From positions 436,001 through 496,000 of the forward strand of contig NW_019774736.1 in assembly GCF_001039355.2 (NCBI RefSeq): a stretch of DNA of 60,000 bases. The letters run 5' to 3'. Within the stretch, counting starts at the first letter, position 1; the number at the start of each line of letters is the position of its first letter. This DNA comes from Lingula anatina (lineage: Eukaryota > Brachiopoda > Lingulata > Lingulida > Lingulidae). Positions 38,501 to 48,300 of this stretch are shown piece by piece. The notes beneath the pieces were generated by a model. That model was not told the DNA's origin. It did no database searches and saw only the letters and a list, made by a program, of their open reading frames with translations. A program made the translations under genes and the position numbers.

Positions 38501-40060
38501 AATATACTGTGAAATACAAATATTTGATCTTTTAGGTCCTCTGCATGTCATTGTTGAATATGCACCCAATGGTAATCTACGGGATTTCTTAAGAAGCAGA
38601 CGGCCTCCAAACTCTGGGTATGAAAAGCCTCTAATTATCAACGATCCCTCCAAAGAAGACACTAAACCACTGACACACAAACATTTGGTGTCTTTTGCCT
38701 ATCAAATCTCCAGAGGAATGGAGTATCTGGCTTCAAGACAGGTGAGAAATGTCCCTAGTTTCTAGGATATTCCTAATTTATGAGCAAGCCTTCTTCTTAC
38801 TAGTTACTAAATAAAAACACATTTGTTAACTTCATGAACTAAAACTGTGTTTACTTTTTTTGTTCCTGTTGGTAAGATAATGTCTTTTAAAGAATTAAAA
38901 AGTTATGTTGTGATTCTTTTTCAGTGCATACACAGAGACTTGGCAGCAAGAAATGTCCTAGTGGCTGATGACTTCGTCCTAAAGATTGCAGACTTTGGCC
39001 TAACGCGGAATATTCAGAACATTGATTATTACAAGAAGACAACAGATGTAAGTATTTTGGCTAAAGTAGAACTTCTTTGGTATAATAAGGCCTTTGAACA
39101 AATATAAGACATGTTTATCTTCAATAGCCAGATATTCTAAGATTTTGTTTGATGTTTATATGTAACATTGTTTTATGATGTCATGATGTATTCCTGTGCT
39201 TTTCTAGGGTCGCCTGCCTGTCAAATGGATGGCACCTGAAGCTTTGTTTGACAGAAAATACACTACAAAGAGTGATGTCTGGTCATTTGGGGTGCTACTG
39301 TGGGAAGTGTTCACTCTTGGTGGAAACCCCTATCCATCTGTGCCAGTGGAGAAGCTATTTGACCTTCTGAGGGAAGGCCATCGGATGGAGAGACCTCCTT
39401 ACAGTTCACTAGAGATGTAAGTTGTTTTTATCATTGAAAAAATAGGATTTGTTGTGTTTGTCAGTAGTGGCAATTTGCAAATTGGACGCACCACAAACTT
39501 GGAAGATTTTGCAATAGATTTCACTGTTATATTGGATATGTCTTCATCAATCATATGAGTGCCCATTATTACAATAAAACCTAGCAATTTTGGTGAGATT
39601 TTGAAGTATGTTTCCTCCTTTATCCACTATATGGTAATGTCTTTCTGTTTAGGTACCAAACTATGCTGGATTGCTGGCAGCAGCACCCTCACCAAAGACC
39701 GTCCTTTAAGGAGTTGGTGGAAGACTTGGACAGAATACTTTCCTTGTCACTCAATGAGGTATGGTTTCTTAAAAGTGCTACGTTATATGAATTAACTTAA
39801 CATTCACTCAATATCTCAGACTTGGCAAAATAAAATAAAAGTAAGATTTGAAATGAAGCAAGATTGAATTGGAGAAGTCTTTGAAATAACATCTTCTCTG
39901 CTTGATAACCTGTTAAAAACATAACCGCAACAATCTAAAGTCTAAATTTTTTATTTTACAGGAATACCTCGACTTGGAGCCATTAGAAAGTCCGACAAGT
40001 ACAATAACCACCACGAACTCTGATTCAAACTATTCAAGCATGTCATCTCCAGATTCCTAA
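16645..40060 (+). CDS. FGFR: Fibroblast growth factor receptor, 16 coding exons, 808 residues
   Basis: Receptor tyrosine kinase for FGF ligands at the plasma membrane. Exons join in frame at: 16645-16741, 29465-29618, 30774-30898, 31210-31278, 34882-35045, 35639-35762, 35972-36162, 36354-36492, 36724-36941, 37127-37302, 38156-38382, 38536-38741, 38925-39047, 39208-39416, 39653-39758, 39962-40060 (2427 nt with stop). Order: signal peptide (1-25), Ig1 (Cys58-Cys107), short acid box (134-143), Ig2 (Cys175-Cys226), Ig3 (Cys273-Cys335), TM (about 380-403), juxtamembrane, kinase (about 485-775). Kinase motifs are [12 protein letters not shown] (Lys521), αC Glu538, HRDLAARN (Asp635), DFG (Asp653), activation-loop Tyr665-Tyr666 in DYYKKTT, and WMAPE. 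Tyr778 in EYLDL matches the PLCγ dock of FGFR1, and Tyr472 in SEYEIP matches its CRKL site. Length equals vertebrate FGFRs (about 800-820). Several N-glycosylation sequons lie in the ectodomain. The downstream neighbour is FGFRL, convergent. All splice junctions were read by eye. Confidence 0.96.
16742..26340 (+). other. FGFR intron 1, upstream part
   Basis: About 9.6 kb of noncoding AT-rich sequence with a CA-rich/A-tract patch near 19140-19220 and an imperfect ATTACATAAC-type repeat at 19247-19292. No defined transposon, RNA gene or splice-flanked reading frame was recognised. An intron of this size at the 5' end of a developmental receptor is where enhancers are usually found, but no specific element can be named. 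Confidence 0.5.
19247..19292 (+). repeat. Imperfect TTACATAACA tandem repeat
   Basis: Several degenerate copies of a TTACAT/ATAACAT unit in tandem, following a CA-rich stretch. Confidence 0.6.
26395..26485 (+). CDS. FGFR: FGFR alternative first coding exon 1B (second signal peptide)
   Basis: Inside the 12.7-kb intron, ATG 26395 opens 30 codons, [20 protein letters not shown] and then [10 protein letters not shown], another signal peptide with likely cleavage near VSTA. It ends at a strong donor, A|GTAAGT (85/86), in phase 1 with the same split base as exon 1A, so it joins exon 2 in frame and gives the same Lys at the junction. In-frame upstream ATGs at 26350 and 26380 could lengthen the N-terminus. 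This implies an internal promoter or an alternative leader. It is unlikely that hydrophobic leader, donor, phase and strand all agree by chance, but there is no transcript support. Confidence 0.65.
26520..26548 (+). repeat. Poly(T) tract
   Basis: About 29 T about 35 bp after the exon 1B donor. Length is prone to sequencing error. Confidence 0.85.
26549..29464 (+). other. FGFR intron 1, downstream part
   Basis: Noncoding between exon 1B and exon 2. It contains an ATTC/ATTT-rich low-complexity patch at about 29340-29376. No gene or RNA was seen. Confidence 0.5.
29465..29618 (+). CDS. FGFR: FGFR exon 2: first half of Ig1
   Basis: Acceptor TTTTTCTCTTTCAG, donor CCAAG|GTGAGT, phases 1 in and 2 out. 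It encodes the Ig1 B-strand Cys58 ([11 protein letters not shown]) and core Trp70 (LLWYKNG). Confidence 0.93.
30774..30898 (+). CDS. FGFR: FGFR exon 3: second half of Ig1
   Basis: Phases 2 in and 1 out. It encodes the F-strand motif [12 protein letters not shown] with Cys107 and two sequons (NVT, NFT). The phase-2 intron splitting Ig1 has no counterpart in the neighbouring FGFRL. Confidence 0.93.
31210..31278 (+). CDS. FGFR: FGFR exon 4: acid-box linker
   Basis: A 69-nt symmetric phase 1-1 exon between Ig1 and Ig2. It carries a modest acid box ([10 protein letters not shown]) much shorter than in vertebrate FGFR1. Confidence 0.9.
31557..31682 (+). CDS. Possible FGFR cassette exon in the acid-box linker
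   Basis: 126 nt bounded by an acceptor, TGTGTCTACAG, and a donor, CTAG|GTGAAA. It is open through 42 codons in exactly the frame needed (phase 1-1) to be inserted between exons 4 and 5 without breaking the protein. It is clearly more GC-rich than the surrounding intron and includes an acidic MDSDEG segment. If real it lengthens the Ig1-Ig2 linker. The donor is not strong and no homology is recognised. Confidence 0.3.
31683..34881 (+). other. FGFR intron 4 remainder
   Basis: 3.2 kb of noncoding sequence before the Ig2 exon. No repeat family, RNA or splice-flanked frame was recognised. Confidence 0.5.
34882..35045 (+). CDS. FGFR: FGFR exon 5: first half of Ig2
   Basis: Phases 1 in and 0 out. 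It encodes the Ig2 Cys175 and Trp187 ([12 protein letters not shown]) and the basic stretch [14 protein letters not shown], which lies where the heparin-binding region sits in known FGFRs. It ends RQIGG, like the vertebrate HRIGG motif. Confidence 0.95.
35639..35762 (+). CDS. FGFR: FGFR exon 6: second half of Ig2
   Basis: Phases 0 in and 1 out. It encodes [20 protein letters not shown] with Cys226, very close to the vertebrate GNYTCVVENEYGSINHTY region. Confidence 0.95.
35972..36162 (+). CDS. FGFR: FGFR exon 7: first half of Ig3 (IIIa)
   Basis: Phases 1 in and 0 out. It encodes the Ig2-Ig3 linker [16 protein letters not shown] (vertebrate RSPHRPILQAGLPAN), Cys273 and core Trp285 (QLQWLKHY), ending [10 protein letters not shown]. 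Confidence 0.96.
36354..36492 (+). CDS. FGFR: FGFR exon 8: second half of Ig3, single version
   Basis: Phases 0 in and 1 out. It encodes [19 protein letters not shown] with Cys335 and WLTVIP. It stands in the position of the mutually exclusive IIIb/IIIc exons of vertebrates. The flanking introns are only 191 and 231 nt and hold no second copy. Confidence 0.95.
36724..36941 (+). CDS. FGFR: FGFR exon 9: transmembrane segment
   Basis: Encodes the juxtamembrane ectodomain, TM helix [20 protein letters not shown] (from Leu380) and a basic stop-transfer HLKKKKQR, ending VVLMRQ at a phase-0 donor. The acceptor is a NAGNAG (CCAGCAG|), giving Ala-Ala or a single Ala at 355-356. Confidence 0.95.
37127..37302 (+). 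CDS. FGFR: FGFR exon 10: juxtamembrane
   Basis: Phases 0 in and 2 out. It ends [18 protein letters not shown], the conserved run-in to the kinase (vertebrate SEYELPEDPRWE). Its proximal half ([12 protein letters not shown]) is not clearly alignable to the vertebrate FRS2-binding segment. Confidence 0.93.
38156..38382 (+). CDS. FGFR: FGFR exon 11: kinase N-lobe
   Basis: Glycine loop [12 protein letters not shown]-binding Lys521 in VAVKML, αC Glu538 in IQEMEVMK, and the [11 protein letters not shown] strand. Phases 2 in and 1 out. Confidence 0.97.
38536..38741 (+). CDS. FGFR: FGFR exon 12: hinge, kinase insert
   Basis: Hinge [15 protein letters not shown], a kinase insert of about 22 residues lacking a clear Tyr pair, then [20 protein letters not shown]. 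Phases 1 in and 0 out. Confidence 0.97.
38925..39047 (+). CDS. FGFR: FGFR exon 13: catalytic and activation loops
   Basis: [10 protein letters not shown] (Asp635, Asn640), DFGLTRN (Asp653) and tandem activation tyrosines 665-666 in DYYKKTT. Phase 0-0, 123 nt. Confidence 0.98.
39208..39416 (+). CDS. FGFR: FGFR exon 14: kinase C-lobe
   Basis: [37 protein letters not shown] and the helices that follow. Phases 0 in and 2 out. Confidence 0.98.
39653..39758 (+). CDS. FGFR: FGFR exon 15: end of kinase domain
   Basis: Encodes [20 protein letters not shown] with the conserved Arg of the HQRPSF motif. Phases 2 in and 0 out. Confidence 0.97.
39962..40060 (+). CDS. FGFR: FGFR exon 16: C-terminal tail and stop
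   Basis: Begins EYLDL (Tyr778, PLCγ-type dock) and continues as a short Ser/Thr-rich tail ending SSPDS. The stop TAA is directly followed by TAG (40061-40063), a tandem stop. The tail is about 20 residues shorter than in FGFR1. Confidence 0.96.
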   Translation, partial: EYLDLEPLESPTSTITTTNSDSNYSSMSSPDS

Positions 40061-40454
40061 TAGGAATCAAACATGCCATACATATAGCTGAACAACCAGT
40101 CATGCTATGTGGGTACTTAAACCGGGCTTGTGGGCTCTCATACTGCCAAAGATTATTATTAAACTGGTGCAAAAAGAAAGTACATAAGAGGCATTGAAAA
40201 AAATGCAGGGGAATTTTGATTGAACAGAAGTTATTACATACACACACCTGCACAGTACATCCTCATGCCCAGCTTACCAGCATTATCTATGCAATATAGT
40301 GGACCAGTCTTCCCAGTTTCCAATGTATCATGATATGGACCACAGGGACAAGAACCCAGGGCAATGCTCTCAGGTCTTGCCCAGTAGATGGAGGACCAGT
40401 GAACAGGCAACTCTGCAATAACATGCTGCTACTTGGATAGCAGGTGGTTGGACA

Positions 40455-40628
40455 TTTTTGAAGAGTTTACTTTTATAGTGTCATTCAAGGAATGAATGAT
40501 TTGTTCAGCAAAAGAGAAAAGGTGGTTTAATTTAACCATCATTTATGAAAGGGTTTACCTTCAGTTTCATTCAATGAAGGAATGAATGAATGATTTATTT
40601 ACCAAAAGAAAATGGTTAAGTTTAACCA
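40455..40628 (+). repeat. Imperfect tandem duplication in FGFR 3' UTR
   Basis: Two copies of about 85 bp. Each runs from GAA(A)G.GTTTAC through CATTCAA…GAATGAATGAT and CAAAAGA.AA to TTTAACCA. Confidence 0.75.
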
Positions 40629-41709
40629 CATGTTCACATCTTTATGTATTTAAAGTAATTGGCTTCCAAGTGCAGATGTTGCACGTGGTTGATGGAGGGA
40701 ATACTTCACATAAGTAATCCCTTATCAGAAAAACGGTACATTTTAAGCAGTTTCCCTGGAGGTGACAACCAAAGAAACAAAAGCCAAAAAATGAATTTCT
40801 TTATCATTAAGAATAAACCAGTATGCAACATGAAGAACATTTGAATACAAACTATCCCTGCCAATTAACACAGTTGAGGTCTTGTCTTCCAGCAGCGAAC
40901 CAGTTGAACAAAATGTATTGTACAGATATTTTATAGAAGCAGTGGTTTTTGTAAACTGTCATTATAATTTTATGACTTTTAATTTTATTGAAAAATGCCT
41001 TAGAATAAGAGAGATTTTATATTTTTATCAAATGGCATAGCTGGTACTTAATGGACCTCATAGAACCAATTAACTATGCACTGTTAGCTAGGTTTTAAGT
41101 CATAGAAACTTGCACAGGTGTAAGTAACTGTATGCTGAACATATTGTGCTTGGTGCCAAGATTAGTCCCTGTAATTGTATTGTATTATACATCTGTTAGA
41201 CACAGGCCAAATTGTGGCTACACACCAAGTCTGGTGCTTTTATTTGAGATGTACATTTTGTTTAAGTTAGGACAATAACTTATTGGTCTTTTATTAAGGT
41301 TGTTGAAAAAACTGTTGTGTGTAATAAGTAAGCAACAGTGTAGTTGATTTCAACTGTCTCCAAATTTTGTTTTAAGGTTTTGTTAGTTATGTTGAAGCTG
41401 CTTTTGCCAGAAGCTTCAACTTCACATTTTCAATTTATAGCAAAGTTGTTGTAGACACCATTTTAACTTACTATTTAAAGACTGCCAGAAATACACCAAG
41501 CTTGCCAGAGCAACATATCATGTTGTCGTATTATAAATATTTTGTACATTTTAGTTTTAGTTGCCGTCCTTAAACTTCCATTCTGAGACTGTATGTACTG
41601 GCATTAAAATTTTATTTGTGATATGTGAACTGTTTCTTTTAAGTTAGATGAAATTAGTTAATAAGTAAGCTGAATTTTGCTGACTTATAAAAGTACATAT
41701 CTCTGTATC

Positions 41710-41715
41710 AATAAA
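41710..41715 (+). terminator. FGFR proximal polyadenylation signal
   Basis: AATAAA in the sense strand about 1.65 kb after the stop codon. Confidence 0.6.
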
Positions 41716-41821
41716 TATTATTTCCCTACAGGGCAATATGGTTCTATGTATTTACTATACAGTTTTGAGAGAGGAGCGAGAGCGTTGTAAGTAATGTAAA
41801 TGATGTGAATAGTAAAGGAAC

Positions 41822-41827
41822 AATAAA
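41822..41827 (+). terminator. FGFR distal polyadenylation signal
   Basis: AATAAA followed by a T-rich stretch with a GT-rich element (TGTCTTTTGTTTGTT, about 41843-41857), as expected downstream of a cleavage site. Confidence 0.65.
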
Positions 41828-41859
41828 ACCTTTTAACCTTGATGTCTTTTGTTTGTTAA

Positions 41860-43545
41860 TGTTGAAAGATGTTGGACTATCACAATCAACTGCTCATCTG
41901 AAAACATTTCAGTCTCTGGAGTAGAATGGCAATACAGAAAGGCTGTGACAGACCAATGGCATGGTGCTTCCTATTATTAGCACAAGCCAAAGAACAAACT
42001 GCCACAGTAATGGTGTACACAATATGATTACCTGGCGCAAATGGTCAGTCACTTACTTAGGACTGGCATGTCTTCCCGTACACTTCAGACGGAAACATCT
42101 ACATCAGATACTCACATTGGAACAGTTTTATCCTTTTTTTAGTTCTGAATTTCTAAGTACAGTAAATATGGCTTTTGGACATTCCAACACAGTATGCCTT
42201 GCGCTATTTACAAAATTTTGTGGTATCAGTAGCAAGAGGAATTCAGTGCTTAACCAGCCAATGGTTGCCAGAAAAAGTGCATCCATTATCATTATTGGTA
42301 AAAGTGGCATCATGTTATTTTATTTCCATGTTTTATGTCGTGGGCTGCAGAAAAAAGTTGTACTTGAATAAGAAAGTCATTGCACTACATATCTCAACAT
42401 TGTGTTGTCATTGTGCTCTTTGGTACAATGTGTTGTTCTAATTGCGTTGGACCTGCTCGTCTCAACTGGTGCAATAGTATGAGACTTATTTACTTGTCAG
42501 TACAACTAGGTACTATGTGCCTGGAATTTGAGTTCTTATTTTATACAATTACATCACTGTGCAATATTTATTTTATCTTTAATTCTTAATGGCCCATACA
42601 AGTATAAATATTGTTACCACTGCAGGGGTATGGACGCAATGGTGTATGGTAACCCCACTGCCAATACATCCATTACGCTACTGTTCAACTGAAAAATATG
42701 TATATATGTTTGCACTGCTAATGTCACTAAGTACAACATAACATAATATTTGGAAACATTAATGGATGTACAGTGCAGGGTACAACACTACAACAGGACA
42801 CTTATGCAGTTTTAATTCCCTGTTGTTCTCAATTTTAAAATTGTCCATGTCACTGAAACTTGTGAAATCTTTTCATGGGCCATGGTATTTGTATAGAAAT
42901 ATTTTGCCATGTGTATTTCAAAATCATAGGGCATCATGGGTGTATAGAAATTTTGTTTGAAATCTGAGTTCAATAGTACTTCAGATGGATGCAATGTTGT
43001 TATGTCCAAGCTCATAACACAATTACAGGGCGTAATGCCTATTTCTGGACAGTTTTTTCCAGACAACTAATAGCAATAGAGGATTAAGCGACTGGTTACT
43101 CATAACTCATACAAACAACTGCTGTCTCACAACCATTTTGAACACAGCAAAATCAAGTGTTTTGTCATTAATCCAACATTTTGACATAAAAAGGTATCCT
43201 ATCTGGAATTTTCCTGCCAAACTGAATGTGTTGTTCGTCATTTTAAGGTCTGAAGAAAGATAATTAGATTTGCAGGATATGTAGACATAGAAAATGACTT
43301 TGGAGCATCTTTATATGCAGGAAGTAACCTTTTAGTAGAGGTTTTGGTGTTTTGATGGTGACCAGGTTGACTAACTAGTTATCCTCGTTTTCAAAGCCTC
43401 TTGAGTATTACTAAGGTTATTGAATCAGAGGTATCTGGTGAAATAGTGGTAAGTAACAGTGAATAATTTGGGAAACCTAATTTTTATGCATTTTTTGATC
43501 CGTTGATATATTTCATCAAACATAACAGAGAAAATAAAACAAATA
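41860..43545. other. Convergent intergenic gap
   Basis: About 1.7 kb between the ends of the two genes. It includes open frames of 136 codons (41961-42371) and 88 codons on the + strand that look like chance. No insulator or RNA was recognised. Confidence 0.5.
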
Positions 43546-43565
43546 GTTACAGTACATAAAAATCT

Positions 43566-43571
43566 TTTATT
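43566..43571 (-). terminator. FGFRL polyadenylation signal
   Basis: AATAAA on the minus strand (TTTATT as printed), the first good signal after the FGFRL stop codon. Confidence 0.6.
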
Positions 43572-44021
43572 CATACATAAAATATAAATGTACATTTAAA
43601 ACAACAAAACAAAATATGAACAAACATTTTCTTTACCCCAAAACAACTGAAATTACGGCGGGAATTATATTTATAGAACCATGATTTTAACATATTTAGC
43701 CATGGAAGACTAGAAATAGCTTAACTCAGCTTTAAAACATTATGTACTTAACACTTATCTGAACACAAAGAACAGGAAATTTTATGTTTAACTCTGACTA
43801 AAAAACTAATGGTCAAGATTTTTCGTGGTCCTAGTATATCACAAAAATTATCCCTAGTCTATTGGCAAATGACTGTGACCCTGTCACATTGGATTAAAAT
43901 TAACTACTACCTTCACTGGTAAAAATTCGATTCAGCTTGAACCAAATTTTCATTCATTTCATGCACAAGCACACATCCAAATTGTTAATAAAAAAATTAA
44001 CCAATGCATCCTCACTTTATA

Positions 44022-44035
44022 CCCCCCCCCCCCCC
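44022..44035 (+). repeat. C14 homopolymer
   Basis: Fourteen C within the FGFRL 3' UTR; low complexity. Confidence 0.85.
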
Positions 44036-44777
44036 TCTACAATGAACCCCTGAAAAGAATCTGCCAGATTTAAAGTTTCCCTTTAAACTGGGGTTACACA
44101 GTGATAAAAATAATATCAAATCATTTCAAGACAAGCAACCATCTCCCAGACGGTCTGTCAAATCCACTGCTTTGAAATACTATAAAATTGGCTAAGGCAA
44201 CCATGGGCTAGTCAACATTCACCCATTGGTTTGTGGCTGTAAGTTGTTGACAACTTCTGTGCACTTACACACTTAAACATTATATATACAACTAGCATTC
44301 TTTAATATAAACAAAAATAAATTATTTCTTTCAACTAGAAATCTTATGTACAACTTATACACAATTAAGTACATAATATACAAGTGAGATGATTGATAAC
44401 CGCTTCTGTTCTCTCTGTGTTATATATATATTATCAGCTGCAGTGCTGACAAGGATTCATCTAATTAAGCTGCAGCCAACTAAAGTACCACAGTCTTCTA
44501 AAAAATTAACATTTCCTAACTGGTTCAGGTCCTACCTCTGTCAGAGGGCAGCACCTGTTGTGTCTCATGAAGACCAGCTTGGTATTATGCTCATGTTGTC
44601 ACCACAACACACTGATTGCCACTAAACTAAACAAGTTGCACAGTCATGAACACAATGACACTTCCAAAAAAATCCTTTCAATTCCAGGCTCTCACAGAGA
44701 GTCCTTTTTTCTCTCATTTGAACAGAGTCAACTGCTTCTGTACCTTTGCATTTTCTTTTCTTCCAGTCAGTTCAGCT

Positions 44778-44795
44778 GAGAGAGAGAGAGAGAGT
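44778..44795 (+). repeat. (GA)n microsatellite
   Basis: Nine GA units within the FGFRL 3' UTR. Confidence 0.85.
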
Positions 44796-44957
44796 GCCAG
44801 TCTTAGTTGTCAGGACTATCTTTAAGACAGCCCATACATCACTTTAACAAAGGTGCAAAGGGCACGGAAGATTTACAATCCCCCATCCACTGACTGACTG
44901 CCACTGAGGTAACAAGTGGTAATGGATAATGCTACTGCACTCCGTCTGCCACTAATG

Positions 44958-45316
44958 CTAGCATCCGTAATGCATGTGCTGATGTTGGTGCTGGTGCACC
45001 CTGGGTAAGGACGACAAGTCTGAATACACATCTTGTGGAGAAGTCCTTGCCACAATTTTCTCATTACTGTCTTGCATAGTGTTGCCATTCTGTGGCAGAG
45101 GCATGAACTGATGCTTGTCCAGTTTGTGCTGCCTTAAAGTTGTGTTTGGATTATTGCATTTCTTTTTTCTTTGTAAAATGTAAATTGCTATAGCAACAAG
45201 AATGATGATGACTGAAGCTGGTAGTGCGATGATGAGAGGAAGTGAGGGGGCTTGTCTTGGTGGTGTTTGTGAGATCACTACATTCTCCTTGATGACTTGA
45301 TTGGGGGCATTCGGAT
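44958..45316 (-). CDS. FGFRL1: FGFRL last coding exon: TM and cytoplasmic tail
   Basis: Phase 1 in, stop TAG at 44960-44958. TM helix [20 protein letters not shown], stop-transfer QRKKK, then a tail with YSDL and the His-alternating end [12 protein letters not shown]. Human FGFRL1 also ends in a His-rich segment finishing HQHIHYQC. No kinase follows. Confidence 0.95.
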
Positions 45317-48300
45317 CTGGAAAAAAAGATTGGAAATACCTCAGTATAAATGCCTCTATCACGATAAAAAAAAATTATCCAATTCCACAAAGCAAATTCA
45401 AAGGAGAAAATGTCACCATTTCAAATAATGTTTTTTTAGTGCATAGTAATAAAAGAAACATAACTAAGAAGTATTTAACAATATGCACAAAAAACAAATG
45501 ACAAAATTTCATACCTGGTACCACAGTGAGGAAGGCACTTCTGAAGCTATAGCCCATACTGTTGGCCCCTAGACATATATACATCCCAGAGTCTTTAACT
45601 GTGGCACCCTTAATTATAAGTTTGTTGATATATGACCCATCAGGGCGTGGCCATACTTTGCCCGTTTTCAGTACAATAAACTTTTGTCCCTTGACTTCAA
45701 TTGTAGTATTAGTATTTTTAAGTGCCTCTGGATTTTCAACTCTTTTTAGCCACTGCAATGGTGAAAGGATAATGTTGAGAAAAATAGAAATCAGAAATTG
45801 TATATTTTGTATAACAACCTCTTAACCATTTAACCAGTTAAAATAATCTTGCTGTAATATCTCAATATAACACAAAACTGATTTAGTCTAAAACGTAATC
45901 TTCTCAAATCACCAAAAAAAGTTCATCAGTTATTCAAAATATGTTACAGTCTTCAAAGACAGCTGTTGTATATTGTTACCTGTATGTGTGGCTGGACATC
46001 ACTGCGGACTTTGCACTGAAAAGAGGCAGTTCCACCATGACGCACTGTGGTGTTCAGTGGATGAGGTGGAATCAACTCCGGCTTTTCCTTGATTTTATCT
46101 GCAAACATAGAAATCAATTCAGATTCCTTGTTATTTGGTGTTCAACTTGTTGAGTTAAATGGACACAATTTTATCAGCAATTTCAGATTTTAACCAAGAT
46201 AAAGCTATTTGTTGCCTTAATGCTATTTGTTGCCTATCATGGAAATAAGATCCGTTTTTAAAAAAAAAACTTTTTTTTTTACTGATTTAGGTTTGAATTG
46301 GATACACATTTGGGAAACACTGCAAATACCAGTGTTAACATCCAAACAGAATGCATGACGATATGCTGTCTCACCTATCACATCCAGTTCATATGTGTAG
46401 TTGATCATCCCAACTTGATTTGTTACTTTACATGTGTACTTTCCACTGTCTTCTTTCTTTAAGTTTCTCAATTTCAAAGTCCATCTTGTCTTCTTTGCAT
46501 GCCCTATGTCCTCTTCAGTCAGCTCCTTGCTGTCTTTGTACCACAAAATTGTAGGTCTTGGTTTTCCTGAAGCTTTGCACTTAAATCGCACAGAGCTCCC
46601 AACAGGGCGCTGGATGTTCTTTCGACGCATTTTACTGGGCTGACTGAATTTTGGTACAGCTACAAAAATAACAAGGAGATATATAGATAAAATTCAGTCT
46701 AGTTTGAATTCTGTTTCTACTTTCAAAAGCATCTAAACTGTAAGAGAAATTCAAGGTTACTATCTTTTTGAACGAACAGAAATAATTTATTCAAATGCAA
46801 AGTAACTCACTTCCTGTGTGGTGGCCATGTCCAAACTCAGAATACATATCTGTCCCAGTAAAAGATTCATTTCTAAATTCTGAAAAGAGAAGAAAATAAT
46901 ACAATGATGCCGCTGATTTTTTAATTTGTCTCATAGATGGCAGCAGAGTGCAGCCCATTAGCCCATCAATAGCTGTCACTTATCAGAACATGAGTTACAC
47001 AAAATACTGACATTTGTACACATAAGTGCATGCCTGCTGCCAAAATTTGTCATGATTTAATGGCTCTGCTTAAAGTCAAACAAATGGAGGAGAGATATGA
47101 AAAAAAGCTCAGGAATCAAGGAAAAAAACTTTGAAGCTTAGAGTAAAGCAGGGGAAGGGGAGGAAAATGTAATGATTTTTCCTCATGTCACATTCCCTAT
47201 CACACTGCCACATTACCACAGGCAGTAGAACAGTTCCTGTTGCCAGAAATGCCATGATCATCACCAGATATGAAAATTACTCTTTTTATCCATAATAAAC
47301 ACATTTGAGGCTAGATTAAAAGGTCGAGGTCTGCCATAAATTTGCAATTTGACATGTGTTTTAGCTGTCAAACCTACTGAAAACTGGATGCAATGTTTAG
47401 ACAACACAGTCTGTCAGTGCAATGAGTGTTGGTTAAATGCCTTTTTTCCTCCTTATTCAACCAAAGAAAAAAATGTGAGAATTGGATTTGGCATTTTGAA
47501 AGGGGTGGTCTCGCATGGGTCCCTGCAAGTGAAGCAGTGACTGCTCAGACTAAATGTTGTGGATCCAGCATCGCTAGCAACATGCAATCCTATGACACCA
47601 CAGATGTTTTTTATCAGACTGCATCAACAGTATCTGACCAACAGCCTCGTTTTTTAGCTGACTGGTACAATTTGCTCTCCCTCTTGCAGATTTATAATGC
47701 TGATAACAACCCCATCTAGCCAAGAAACACAGCAAGCCATGTACTTTTCAAATTCTTAAAATACTGGATATGATCTTAATGGCATCCTTGCATGTGAGAA
47801 GTTTCCATCTACTATATAATGGGTTCAGTGTGGGTTGCTAGGGTCCCCACACAGTGCGCCCGAGATGGGATCCACCTGTACTCCATACTAAGACATCACA
47901 GGGAGGAGATCATTAAATAATAAGAATGAAATTAAAGACCAAATGACACATGTGATGCACGTGAAGAGTGAAAAAGAGGACCAGTTCAGTCAAAGACAGT
48001 TGGATCTGTAAATATAACTGGAGTGGGTGACATGTGCTAATCTCATATCAGCTGTCTATCAAGCCAGTGGTGACCACTCAAATTAAAACAACACCCATAT
48101 TGTAGTTTTACAATATTTCTTATTACATAATCTTATTAAGACTGCCCTTCCCGCTTGGCAAATTTTGTCTGTCAGCTCTGGCTGCTTCAGACATCAACTG
48201 TTGTCTCATGGAACAAGCTGGCACTGACAAGAATTTCAGTTTCAAACCCAAACACTTGAGCCAAGGAGTCAGTCAATGCTCAGGGGTGACCTGTAATTTT

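Larger units (their letters stand above)
40061..41850 (+). other. FGFR: FGFR 3' UTR
   Basis: About 1.8 kb downstream of the stop, running to two polyadenylation signals. It contains a tandem imperfect duplication at 40455-40628 and a TGTGATA heptamer at 41617. Confidence 0.7.
43546..44957 (-). other. FGFRL 3' UTR
   Basis: About 1.4 kb between the FGFRL stop and its polyadenylation signal. It contains a (GA)n tract and a C14 run. Confidence 0.6.

Noticed and set aside
41961-42371. 136-codon + strand ORF in the convergent gap
   Set aside because: At this AT content about one such ORF per 60 kb is expected by chance. No domain, no splice context, and an overlapping second frame is equally open.
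44958-45362. A separate small His-tailed membrane protein starting at 45362
   Set aside because: The upstream part is intron; splice phase and homology show this is the last exon of FGFRL.
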